From Ornithinibacillus gellani (GTDB lineage Bacteria > Bacillota > Bacilli > Bacillales > Amphibacillaceae): a stretch of 64,000 nt of DNA. Under the pieces are notes generated by a model. It saw only the letters and a list, made by a program, of their open reading frames with translations, ran no database searches and was not told the DNA's origin. Made by a program: the position numbers and the translations under genes. The stretch's first letter is position 1; each line of letters begins with the position of its first letter. Shown piece after piece: positions 35,335 through 42,937 of the stretch. The stretch spans positions 372,001 to 436,000 of the forward strand of contig NZ_QTSZ01000017.1 of NCBI RefSeq assembly GCF_003730295.1. Direction: 5' to 3'.

Positions 35335-36705
35335 TTATTTTCTTATAGCACTTGCTGTAATTGGTTTATAAACCCGGGCAACAACCCCCGTAATCACCAT
35401 TACAATCAAAGCAGGCAACAACCAACCAAGTCCTTCATCGTATAATGGCAATACAGCGTCATAAAATGTAAGAATAGGTTTCAACCAGCTAAAGTTGTCT
35501 ATTTCTAACGTACGGGCTAACGTTTTAAGTCCATCCACGATACTAATCAAAAAAGTTACGATGGTTGCTGAAACGTAAACGGAACGTACATGATGAAAGA
35601 GTGGTGATAAAAATGTCAGCAATATGAGCACAATTGCCAACGGATAAAGAAACATTAATACCGGCTCCGAATATTTAATAATATTTGTTAAACCAAAGTT
35701 CGCAATGACAAATGTTAGGACCGAAAAAAATACGACTAACATTGAATAGCTTACTTTAGGCAATAATGTTTGGAAATATTCTGCACACGCAGTAACAAGA
35801 CCAATTGCTGTTGTCAGACAAGCAAGTGTAATAACAATTGCGAGTAGTACTGTTCCTAATGCTCCGAAATAATATGTAGAAGCGCTGCTTAATACAGGAC
35901 CACCATTTTCAAAGACGCCAAACACATGAGTACTTGTTGCCCCTAAATAGGCAATTCCCACGTATATGACGGATAGTAGAATAATAGCCACTGTTCCAGC
36001 CTTTGCCGTTGAACGTATTATATCATGCTTGGACGTGATCCCCATGCAACGAATCGCTTTTATCACAATGATTGCGAACACGAGCGAAGCAAGTGCATCC
36101 ATTGTATTATATCCTTCCAAGAAACCAGTTACAAACGCACCATTTGCATATGCTTCAAGTGGAGCTTCAATGGATCCCATTGGTTTGATTACAACCAACG
36201 ATAACAAAATCGCAAGTAAGATAACAATTCCAGGTGCTAATATTTTCCCTACATTATCCACCAATTTCGCTGGTTTCAGCGAAAATAAAAGTGTAACAGC
36301 AAAAAATATGAAACTAAAAATAAATAAACCAATTTGTTGACTACCTTCTCCAATGAAAGGCTGGAATCCTACTTCATAGGCCACTGTCGCAGTTCTTGGT
36401 GCTGCAAAAAATGGACCAATCGTTAAATATAATAAAGATGTGAAACACAACGCATATATTGGATGGATTCTACCAGCAAGTTCTTGCAAATTTTCACTAC
36501 CTGAATAAGCAATAGCAAGCACCCCCAAAAGTGGTAAACCTGTTCCTGTAATCAAAAAGCCTATAATTGCTGGCAAAAGATTCGACCCGGATCCTTGTCC
36601 TAGTTCCGCTGGAAAAATAAGGTTTCCAGCACCAAAAAATAATGCAAACAACATAACCCCAATGGCAATATGATAAGAAAATGATAGTTTCGTTTTCAAT
36701 GTCAT
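35335..36705 (-). CDS. brnQ: Branched-chain amino acid carrier BrnQ (LIVCS family)
   Basis: About 456 residues with 12 helices. The N-terminus FALFFGAGNLIFPAELGQG and the RTATVAYEVGFQPF segment are diagnostic of the LIVCS sodium/proton-coupled carriers for Leu, Ile and Val. I start at the ATG three bases behind AAAGG, the best of weak choices. The gene is isolated on the minus strand, between repeats and yitU, and its stop abuts the 296-bp repeat. Bacilli usually carry several BrnQ paralogues. Confidence 0.92.
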   Translation of the reverse strand: MTLKTKLSFSYHIAIGVMLFALFFGAGNLIFPAELGQGSGSNLLPAIIGFLITGTGLPLLGVLAIAYSGSENLQELAGRIHPIYALCFTSLLYLTIGPFFAAPRTATVAYEVGFQPFIGEGSQQIGLFIFSFIFFAVTLLFSLKPAKLVDNVGKILAPGIVILLAILLSLVVIKPMGSIEAPLEAYANGAFVTGFLEGYNTMDALASLVFAIIVIKAIRCMGITSKHDIIRSTAKAGTVAIILLSVIYVGIAYLGATSTHVFGVFENGGPVLSSASTYYFGALGTVLLAIVITLACLTTAIGLVTACAEYFQTLLPKVSYSMLVVFFSVLTFVIANFGLTNIIKYSEPVLMFLYPLAIVLILLTFLSPLFHHVRSVYVSATIVTFLISIVDGLKTLARTLEIDNFSWLKPILTFYDAVLPLYDEGLGWLLPALIVMVITGVVARVYKPITASAIRK

Positions 36706-36959
36706 CAACCTTTATATAGTGTATAATTTCCCGACAAACATGTGATATTTGTCGATTTTTAATAATACGAAAAATAGTATCAAATTTCAACAGAGTATGC
36801 AATCTGATGCTACAAGAGTTTTCCAGATTTTCCGATAAAGGATTCATCATTTTAAATTTCTTTGAACAATTTCAAATTATTTTTTACTACAAACGAAGAA
36901 TCCCGGTAGACTGAAAAAACTTCAGATGTTATACTTGACAGATATGGGGTGATATAGTA

Positions 36960-37796
36960 ATGCAAAATAAACAGCATTTAATTGCCATAGACTTGGATGG
37001 AACATTGTTAACCGATGATAAACGGATTAGTTCACGTAATAAACTTATATTACAAAAAGCAATGAAAGAAGGTCATATCGTCATCATTGCTACTGGCAGG
37101 CCGCATCGGGCTAGTATTGACTACTATCATACACTTGGATTAGATACACCGATGGTTAATTTCAATGGTGCACTCATTCATCATCCAAGAGATAATAAAT
37201 GGAGAGCACTGCATAATCCAATGCCAAAACGGACAGCATTAAGTGTCGTGGATACATGCTACCAATTGGATGTGCATAACATCATGGCGGAAATCCAGGA
37301 TGATGTTTACTTAGACAAATATGATGAAACATTCATTAATATTTTTCAACAAACAGCCAAAAGAAATCCATTCACAATTGGCAGCTTAAAGCAAAAGCTG
37401 ATAGACGATCCTACTTCTTTACTCATTTATCCAAAAGAAGATCATATTACAGCGTTACGCAGTAATTTAGATGATCACCATGCAGAAGTAATTGAACACC
37501 GAAAATGGGGAGCACCCTGGAATATAATTGAAATCGTAAAAAAAGGAATGAATAAAGCGGTTGGCCTGCAAAAAATCTCTCACTATTATCATATCCCCCA
37601 AGAAAGAATTATTGCATTTGGAGATGAAGATAATGATTTGGAAATGATTGATTATGCAGGTGTTGGTGTTGCAATGGATAATGCGATCGATGAATTAAAA
37701 TCAATTGCAAGTCACGTTACCAAAACAAATGAAGAAGATGGAATCAGTGTATTTTTAGAAGAATATCTGAATATCAAAATAACGGAACCCATTTAA
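36960..37796 (+). CDS. yitU: HAD-superfamily hydrolase, Cof subfamily (YitU)
   Basis: A 278-residue HAD phosphatase of class IIB. Motif I is DLDGTLLTDD (11-20), motif II lies in IIATGRP, and motif III/IV in KGMNKAVGLQ and IIAFGDEDNDLEMID. Such enzymes dephosphorylate sugar phosphates or flavin precursors; several Bacillus relatives are FMN/ARPP phosphatases, but the substrate here is not shown. Position relative to the DUF3813 gene, yitT and degV matches B. subtilis yitU. Confidence 0.88.
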   Translation: MQNKQHLIAIDLDGTLLTDDKRISSRNKLILQKAMKEGHIVIIATGRPHRASIDYYHTLGLDTPMVNFNGALIHHPRDNKWRALHNPMPKRTALSVVDTCYQLDVHNIMAEIQDDVYLDKYDETFINIFQQTAKRNPFTIGSLKQKLIDDPTSLLIYPKEDHITALRSNLDDHHAEVIEHRKWGAPWNIIEIVKKGMNKAVGLQKISHYYHIPQERIIAFGDEDNDLEMIDYAGVGVAMDNAIDELKSIASHVTKTNEEDGISVFLEEYLNIKITEPI

Positions 37797-37890
37797 GCCG
37801 TATTTTTCCTGCCATATTTTCCATACATCCATACCATACTAGAAGTGAACGAGTCCTATTCGTTCACTTTTTTGCTGGGAGGAATCACCG

Positions 37891-38040
37891 ATGGGGAAAA
37901 AGAGTAAATCACGCCGATTTAGTCAACAAAGTGCTGATTCCGTAAAGTTGTATGAAGAGCGTTTTCCTTACCGTTCTAGATTTTCTGATGTAGAACGCAA
38001 GGATGAAGAAGCTAAAAAACATTCCACTGGAGGCTTTTAA
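37891..38040 (+). CDS. Small basic protein of 49 residues
   Basis: Starts at an ATG eight bases behind GGGAGG and begins with the very basic MGKKSKSRRFSQQS, then EERFPYRSRFSDVERKDEEA, ending HSTGGF. The last codons include the GGAGG that serves the following DUF3813 gene, so the two are coupled. It is hydrophilic and probably unstructured. No family is recognised; a small spore or ribosome-associated protein is possible but I cannot show it. Confidence 0.6.
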   Translation: MGKKSKSRRFSQQSADSVKLYEERFPYRSRFSDVERKDEEAKKHSTGGF

Positions 38041-38241
38041 ATGGAAAACAATCTTTTTCAGCAAGCAAAGGATGCTGTAAACCGATTTGCAAACTCCGCA
38101 ATGGGTACAGGAACTGCAAATGAGCAGGACAAGGAAGCTGCAAAAAATGCCATTCAAGCGGCTTATGCCGATTGCACCCCCGAGGAGCGCCAGCAACTGG
38201 AGCAACTTGAACAACAGCTTCAAGAAAACCAGTTGAGCTAA
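38041..38241 (+). CDS. DUF3813 family protein (YizC-like)
   Basis: A 66-residue helical, glutamine-rich protein (MENNLFQQAKDAVNRFANSA, then EAAKNAIQAAYADCTPEERQQLEQLEQQL). It matches the DUF3813 proteins encoded beside yitU in bacilli. The start is fixed by GGAGG inside the end of the previous gene. Function unknown; it is likely a small coiled-coil protein. Confidence 0.75.
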   Translation: MENNLFQQAKDAVNRFANSAMGTGTANEQDKEAAKNAIQAAYADCTPEERQQLEQLEQQLQENQLS

Positions 38242-38463
38242 ATAACGGCAGCTAATATGCTAACCGTTAAGCAAGCTTGTGATGGTAATTGCCACTTCAT
38301 TTCCACGAGATGAAACGGGGTTGCTTCAAGCAAGTTACAAACAGGTGTACCGGAGTTTCCGGTACACCGCTCCAAATAAGCGTGTTTCCGCTATATATCC
38401 CTTTTTATTTCCTTCTTAATCTGCTAATATATAGATATGAATGTATATCAGGAGGGGAATATG

Positions 38464-38727
38464 ATGAGTGTACGACCAGAAGCAACACCCAATCCAAACG
38501 CATTGAAATTTACGACTGATAAATTAATCTTTGAAGGCACCAATAGTATCTCCGTTATGCCTGGTGATACAAGTGAACATGACATTCTAAATGAGCTCAT
38601 GGCTCTAGAAGGTGTTGACAATGTATTCGGTTATCAGAACTTCATTACAGTAAATAAACAGTTTGATGCGGAATGGGATACATTGACAGAAGAAGTAAAA
38701 GCCATTTTCGAAAAACATGGCTATTAA
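38464..38727 (+). CDS. Nfu/NifU N-terminal-domain scaffold protein
   Basis: An 87-residue protein made only of the Nfu_N domain (PEATPNPNALKFTTDKLI, then GVDNVFGYQNFITVNKQ). In larger proteins this domain sits in front of the Fe-S-binding NifU C-terminal domain; here that CXXC domain is absent, so cluster binding by itself is doubtful. I prefer the second of two adjacent ATGs, six bases after AGGAGGGG. It stands alone, with a terminator after it. The upstream gap has a GGTGTACCGG/CCGGTACACC hairpin at 38344-38368. Confidence 0.85.
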   Translation: MSVRPEATPNPNALKFTTDKLIFEGTNSISVMPGDTSEHDILNELMALEGVDNVFGYQNFITVNKQFDAEWDTLTEEVKAIFEKHGY

Positions 38728-38742
38728 TACGTACATATAAAG

Positions 38743-38786
38743 AATAGACTGCTCCCCTTTCATACGGGAAACAGTCTATTTTTTAT
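38743..38786 (+). terminator. Terminator of the Nfu_N gene
   Basis: AATAGACTG...CCC pairs with GGG...CAGTCTATT, followed by six T. Confidence 0.8.
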
Positions 38787-38792
38787 TTATTG

Positions 38793-39092
38793 TATCACAG
38801 ATTAACTGGCTGTAAGATCCCCATTTCAAGGTTTTTTGCTGATAACAGGAATAGAAATTGGGGAATCAACAGCCAGTAAAGGCCTGATTGGTTCAACTAA
38901 CAATCAGTGGGGAGTGCGCCCCCACTGATTGAAGTTTCACTGTATCACAGATTAACTGGCTGTAAGACCCCCATTTCAAGGTTTTTTGCTGATAACAAGA
39001 ATAGAAATTGGGGGATCAACAGCCAGTAAAGGCCTGATTGGTTCAACTAACAATCAGTGGGGGAAGTACGCCCCCACTGATTGAAGTTTCAC
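38793..39092 (-). repeat. Tandem pair of palindromic elements (reverse orientation)
   Basis: Two head-to-tail units (38793-38940 and 38941-39092), read on the minus strand. Hairpin 1 here is AATCAGTGGGGG with CCCCACTGATT; compared with the 18.1 kb copy, T-A has changed to A-T in the stem. Arm 2 keeps CTGGCTGTTGAT and TCTTACAGCCAG, but the inner stem is CCCCAATTTC with GAAATGGGG. The right end overlaps the stop of the lipoprotein gene (TGATACA). Confidence 0.9.
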
Positions 39093-39096
39093 TGTA

Positions 39097-39525
39097 TCAG
39101 TAAATGTATAAGTCTACAGGAACATAATTCGGATTAACTGGTTCACCTTGTTTGTTTTTTCCATAGAGATGTATGATGGGTGTTTCCGGATTGTCCTTCA
39201 TTTCATCCGTAACCTCCACTGTCCATTCCACACTTTCCCATTCATCTGCTTCTTTCAATTTTAACTGTTTTTCTTCTAATACTGTTTTTTCACCTTGTAC
39301 AATTTTATAATATATTGCTTGGTTGGTTGCCTTTGCCTCGCCGGTAAAGATGACCCCTTCCCCTTGATGGACAACTTCGATATTTTGGAATGCTGCGGTA
39401 CTTTGATCTGTGTCCGCTGCTTTATTCTCATTCGTATTTTTTGGCTTGGCTTCTTCACTCTTTTGTCCATTGCAGCCAGCGATAATCAATAAACTAATAA
39501 AAAGAATGGATAAATATTTTTTCAT
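39097..39525 (-). CDS. Lipoprotein with a Gmad2-like beta domain
   Basis: A 142-residue exported lipoprotein: signal MKKYLSILFISLL, lipobox IIAGC with Cys at about 18, then a charged linker rich in Lys, Glu and Asn. From about residue 50 on (FTGEAKATNQAIYYKIVQGE to IHLYGKNKQGE) it looks like an immunoglobulin-type Gmad2 domain, found in germination and surface proteins. Its place between yitT and DUF3813 is where B. subtilis has the proteinase inhibitor ipi, but I see no clear similarity to that. The ATG is eight bases after GGGGGAAG. Confidence 0.65.
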   Translation of the reverse strand: MKKYLSILFISLLIIAGCNGQKSEEAKPKNTNENKAADTDQSTAAFQNIEVVHQGEGVIFTGEAKATNQAIYYKIVQGEKTVLEEKQLKLKEADEWESVEWTVEVTDEMKDNPETPIIHLYGKNKQGEPVNPNYVPVDLYIY

Positions 39526-39547
39526 GGATGCTTCCCCCAACTGACTC

Positions 39548-40393
39548 TTAATTATTTTGTCTGAAAAAGCCAAAGATCCCAGTTGTCTGTACAATATTGG
39601 TAAACGCATGCGGATCAACTTCCGAAATAATCTTTTCCAAATCATACAGCTCATAACGGGTAATAACAGTATATAACATACTGCGGTCTTCGTTAGTATA
39701 GGCTCCTTTGGCTGGGATAATTGTGATTCCCCGAACCATTTTATTATGGATTGCTTTTTGCAGTGCTTCTGCCTTGCTGGAAATAATCATTGCTGTTACC
39801 TTTTCATGTCTTGTATGGATGGCATCAATTACAACAGTGGTAACATATAATGTTAACATTGTATACAAAGCATTTTCCGGTTTATAAAAGATTCCCGCTA
39901 AAAGAATGATAATCCCATTTAGAATAAGAAAATATGTACCAATTGGGCGATCCTTTAGTCTGGAAAGCACCATTGCAACGATATCCATTCCACCAGTTGA
40001 GGCACCGAGTTTTAATGTAATACCAACACCTGCACCACCGATAACGCCACCAACGACAGCATTTAAGATAATATCATCAGATAAGGAAATGACAGGAATA
40101 ACTTGCAAGAAGATAGAAACAAATAGTACGGAAACAACACTATAAATAGTGAATCCCTTCCCTACCTTAAACCATCCCAATATAAAAACAGGGATATTAA
40201 ACACAAAGACCAAAATCCCTGTACTTACCTTGATATGAAGATAATCCATAAATACGCTTGAAACAAGCTGTGCTGCCCCTGTAAACCCACTTGCATATAC
40301 ATTAGCGCCAATTAAGAAAAAATTTAATGAAATGGCTAGAAGCAGTGCTCCGAATATAACTACTGTGATGCGTCTTGCTTCAATTAAAAACAT
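39548..40393 (-). CDS. yitT: YitT family membrane protein (DUF161/DUF2179)
   Basis: A 281-residue protein. Five to six helices are followed by the C-terminal DUF2179 domain (HNKMVRGITIIPAKGAYTNE, then LYTVITRYELYDL). KLGASTGGMDIVAM in the middle is characteristic of the YitT/YvjA/YqfU group. The ATG lies six bases after AGGAGG. Function unknown; one relative has been linked to amino acid or sporulation processes only weakly. It is divergent from degV. Confidence 0.9.
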   Translation of the reverse strand: MFLIEARRITVVIFGALLLAISLNFFLIGANVYASGFTGAAQLVSSVFMDYLHIKVSTGILVFVFNIPVFILGWFKVGKGFTIYSVVSVLFVSIFLQVIPVISLSDDIILNAVVGGVIGGAGVGITLKLGASTGGMDIVAMVLSRLKDRPIGTYFLILNGIIILLAGIFYKPENALYTMLTLYVTTVVIDAIHTRHEKVTAMIISSKAEALQKAIHNKMVRGITIIPAKGAYTNEDRSMLYTVITRYELYDLEKIISEVDPHAFTNIVQTTGIFGFFRQNN

Positions 40394-40515
40394 AGGCTCC
40401 TCCTGTTTGTTCAATTTTTAAAATAGTAACGAAATATACTTTGACTATCATGTTAGATAGCATTAGACTAAAGGTATTATCTATGCTTATTATTACATGA
40501 ATGTAGGTGAAAATA

Positions 40516-41376
40516 TTGACGATTAAAATTCTAGCCGATTCTGCCTGCGATCTGACGGAAAAGCAATATAACGAATATCAGATCGAAATGGTACCTTTGA
40601 CCGTGCATCTAGATAATAAGGACTATAAAGACGGCATCGACATTCAACCCAAGACAATTTATGATGCGATGCGCAATGGACAAAGCACGAAAACATCACA
40701 AGTTTCACCGCAAACCTTTAAGACTATTTTTACATCATATGCCAGTACAAATCAACCTTTAATCTATCTTGCCTTTTCTTCAGAACTTTCAGGTACATAT
40801 CAAACAGCTAAAATGATGGAACAGGAAGTAAAGGAGGAATACCCGGAAGCACCTATTCACGTATTGGATACGAAATGTGCATCCATTGGATATGGATTGG
40901 TTGTGCTAAGAGCTGCAAAGCTTGCGTTGGAGGGTGCATCTGCAAACGAAATCATAGACATTGCTACCTACCATGCTGAACATATGGAACATATCTTTAC
41001 CGTTGATGATTTAGAGTATTTATACCGTGGCGGTCGTGTCAGTAAAACTGCTGCCTTTGTCGGTACCTTGTTAAAAATCAAACCAATCCTTCATGTGGAG
41101 GATGGAAAGCTTATACCGCTTGAGAAAATTCGTGGTTCCAAAAAATTACTTGGCCGGATGGTTGAAATTATGGAAGCGCGTGGGGTTGACTTTCAAAATC
41201 AAACCATTGGTATTAGCCATGGAGATGATATTGAAAGAGCAGAACAACTGGCGGCATTACTTCAAGAGAAATTTGGTGTCAAAGATGTACTAATTGAAAT
41301 GGTCGGTGCCGTCATTGGTGCGCACTCGGGGCCAGGAACCATTGCATTATTCTTTTTAAATAAACCATATAAATAA
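40516..41376 (+). CDS. yitS: DegV family fatty-acid-binding protein (YitS)
   Basis: A 286-residue DegV protein. The N-terminal IKILADSACDLTEKQ, TSQVSPQTF and the AFSSELSGTYQTA segment match the fatty-acid-binding family, which in staphylococci act as FakB with the FakA kinase to use exogenous fatty acids. VGAVIGAHSGPGTIALFF near the end is the other hallmark. The start is the TTG six bases after AGGTG, three codons inside a GTG reading. Divergent from yitT, as the yit block predicts. Confidence 0.9.
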   Translation: MTIKILADSACDLTEKQYNEYQIEMVPLTVHLDNKDYKDGIDIQPKTIYDAMRNGQSTKTSQVSPQTFKTIFTSYASTNQPLIYLAFSSELSGTYQTAKMMEQEVKEEYPEAPIHVLDTKCASIGYGLVVLRAAKLALEGASANEIIDIATYHAEHMEHIFTVDDLEYLYRGGRVSKTAAFVGTLLKIKPILHVEDGKLIPLEKIRGSKKLLGRMVEIMEARGVDFQNQTIGISHGDDIERAEQLAALLQEKFGVKDVLIEMVGAVIGAHSGPGTIALFFLNKPYK

Positions 41377-41387
41377 AGTCATTAGAG

Positions 41388-41413
41388 CCGTTACATATTG
41401 TAGCGGTTTTTTT
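41388..41413 (+). terminator. Terminator of degV (yitS)
   Basis: CCGTTAC pairs with GTAGCGG around a 5-base loop, followed by seven T. Confidence 0.8.
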
Positions 41414-41500
41414 GCTTTCAAATAATCGTGCTGCTAATCCCATCTAATTTATTTATATAGACTCTGTTAAAATTAGTGGATTAAATTTGTTGAGTGATGA

Positions 41501-41944
41501 TTGAAAGTTATTCTCTACGAAAAATCCCCTGACTTAATAGGTAACATCACACACGTCACTCTATTTTATTGGAGACACAAACTATTTTCATCGTTAAAGC
41601 AAATTGTGATCCCTAATGTTGAAGGTGTCGTAGAGTTGCAGGAGACCAATTTCCTGTACTCAGAAAAAAGACAAGAAAAATTAAACGTAGAAAATCACGT
41701 AAACATGGTGGTTCTACGAAGAAACATGGTATAAGCAATGAACAAATGTGCGTGTTAGTTGCACAAGACCGTAATAAAAACACTTTCGCAGATATTAGGT
41801 ATGGTCAGGTTAACAATAGACCAATTAGACAAAGCCATTGGAAATAAGCTTTCAAGTGAAAATATACTTTGCACGGATTCTTGAAGTGCATTTAAAACAT
41901 ATGCTGCTGAAAAGGGAGTCGATATTTACCAATTCAACTCCGAA
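41501..41944 (+). pseudogene. Decayed IS1595/ISXO2-type transposase
   Basis: Pieces of a DDE transposase of the IS1595 type can be read in three frames: YWRHKLFSSLK and GVVELQETNFLYSEK; then RKHGGSTKKHGISNEQMCVL and VAQDRNKN after a frameshift; then TIDQLDKAIGNKLSSENILC and a stop before SAFKTYAAEKGVDIYQF. The order matches the family (DETYFL-like, then VLVARD, then the TD region). The 5' part is lost and at least two frameshifts and one stop are present. The 3' end joins a copy of the GAGGCTGGG repeat end. Confidence 0.8.
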
Positions 41945-41984
41945 GAGGCTGGGTCAAAACATAAATTATCGGTTGAGAAGACGA
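41945..41984 (+). repeat. Solo left end of the second intergenic repeat
   Basis: GAGGCTGGGTCAAAACATAA, then ATTATCGGTTGAGAAGACGA, matches the first 40 bases of the 296-bp repeat at 35030-35069 with three differences. The rest of the repeat is absent. From here to 42.2 kb there is no gene that I can support. Confidence 0.85.
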
Positions 41985-42205
41985 GCCCATGATACTATTA
42001 GGTTAAATAAGAATGCTATATAAACACTGATACTTATTCGCTGGGCATTTAGTGTAAGAAGGATAAATTGTTTTTATGGTTAAATGTGGATATAAAGTTA
42101 TTTGGTTTTGTTCAACGTAGCCAGATTACTGTTTAAAAATGATTGCATTTAGAGGTTATTTTTGTCTTATTGTTAAATAAAGTATTTTTGATGGGAGTTT
42201 GTGTA

Positions 42206-42718
42206 ATGCACATAAAAACAAAAAGATTATTGATACGAGAATTTGAATATAAAGATTGGCAAGATGTATATGAGTATACATCAGATATTAATGTTATGAA
42301 ATATATACCTGAAGGGGTTTTTACTGAAGAGGATGCCAAAGACTTTGTAAATAAAAATAAAGGTGATAACGCCGAAAAATTTCCCGTTGTATTAATGGAT
42401 GAAGATATTGTTATAGGCCACATTGTTTTTCATAGGTATTTTGGTGAACATACTTATGAGATTGGATGGGTTTTCAATCCAAAGTTTCAGAACCAAGGAT
42501 ATGCTTCTGAAGCAGCACAAGCTATTTTGGAATATGGTTTTAAAGAAATAAACTTACATAGGATTATAGCCACTTGTCAGCCCGAAAATATCCCATCCTA
42601 TCGGGTTATGGAGAAGATTGGAATGAGAAGAGAAGGCTTTTTTAAAAAATGTATTCCAAAAAATAATGAATGGTGGGATGAATATTATTATGCAATTTTG
42701 AAGGAAGAGTTCAAATGA
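42206..42718 (+). CDS. GNAT acetyltransferase, RimJ/RimL type
   Basis: A 170-residue acetyltransferase: TKRLLIREFEYKDW start, FNPKFQNQGYASEAAQAI acetyl-CoA loop, then INLHRIIATCQPENIPSYRV, typical of ribosomal-protein-serine acetyltransferase-like GNATs. The ATG is nine bases after GGGAG. The target is unknown. It lies directly after the dead IS and repeat end, and its stop overlaps the start of a 31-residue reading frame, so the locus may have been shaped by recombination. Confidence 0.85.
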   Translation: MHIKTKRLLIREFEYKDWQDVYEYTSDINVMKYIPEGVFTEEDAKDFVNKNKGDNAEKFPVVLMDEDIVIGHIVFHRYFGEHTYEIGWVFNPKFQNQGYASEAAQAILEYGFKEINLHRIIATCQPENIPSYRVMEKIGMRREGFFKKCIPKNNEWWDEYYYAILKEEFK

Positions 42719-42810
42719 ACTATACAACAACGGGCGCGATTGTGGAAAATCGTTATTTCCCTATTGAAATAACAGATGCATTAATCGAAGAAGGCATTAT
42801 TACTAAGTAG
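42715..42810 (+). CDS. Possible 31-residue peptide or gene remnant
   Basis: Overlaps the GNAT stop as ATGA and ends in TAG; begins MNYTTTGAIVENRYFPIEIT and ends DALIEEGIITK. It looks like the C-terminal tail of a larger protein rather than a designed peptide, and its own ribosome site (AAGGAAGAG, in the end of the GNAT gene) is fair. A hairpin (TAGAAC/GTTCTA, then TATTTTT) follows at 42808-42841. Confidence 0.35.
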   Translation: MNYTTTGAIVENRYFPIEITDALIEEGIITK

Positions 42811-42937
42811 AACCTCCAAAAAACGGAAGTTCTATATTTTTATCCTATATCAACTATAAGCTTTTACATAGCCTTTATATATATATGAAACCTACTTCGT
42901 TTGACAAACGTCAAATAGTAAAAACGAGGTGGGGCGA

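Noticed and set aside
35051-35335. Open frame of 94 codons on the minus strand
   Set aside because: It lies wholly inside the 296-bp repeat, has no ribosome site and its composition follows the palindrome.
36800-36860. CodY-like TTTTCCAGATTTTCC upstream of brnQ
   Set aside because: Too many mismatches to AATTTTCWGAAAATT to support a site, although brnQ genes are often CodY targets.
39097-39525. Intracellular proteinase inhibitor (Ipi, BsuPI) because of its position in the yit block
   Set aside because: It has a lipobox and a Gmad2-like pattern and lacks the BsuPI sequence features.
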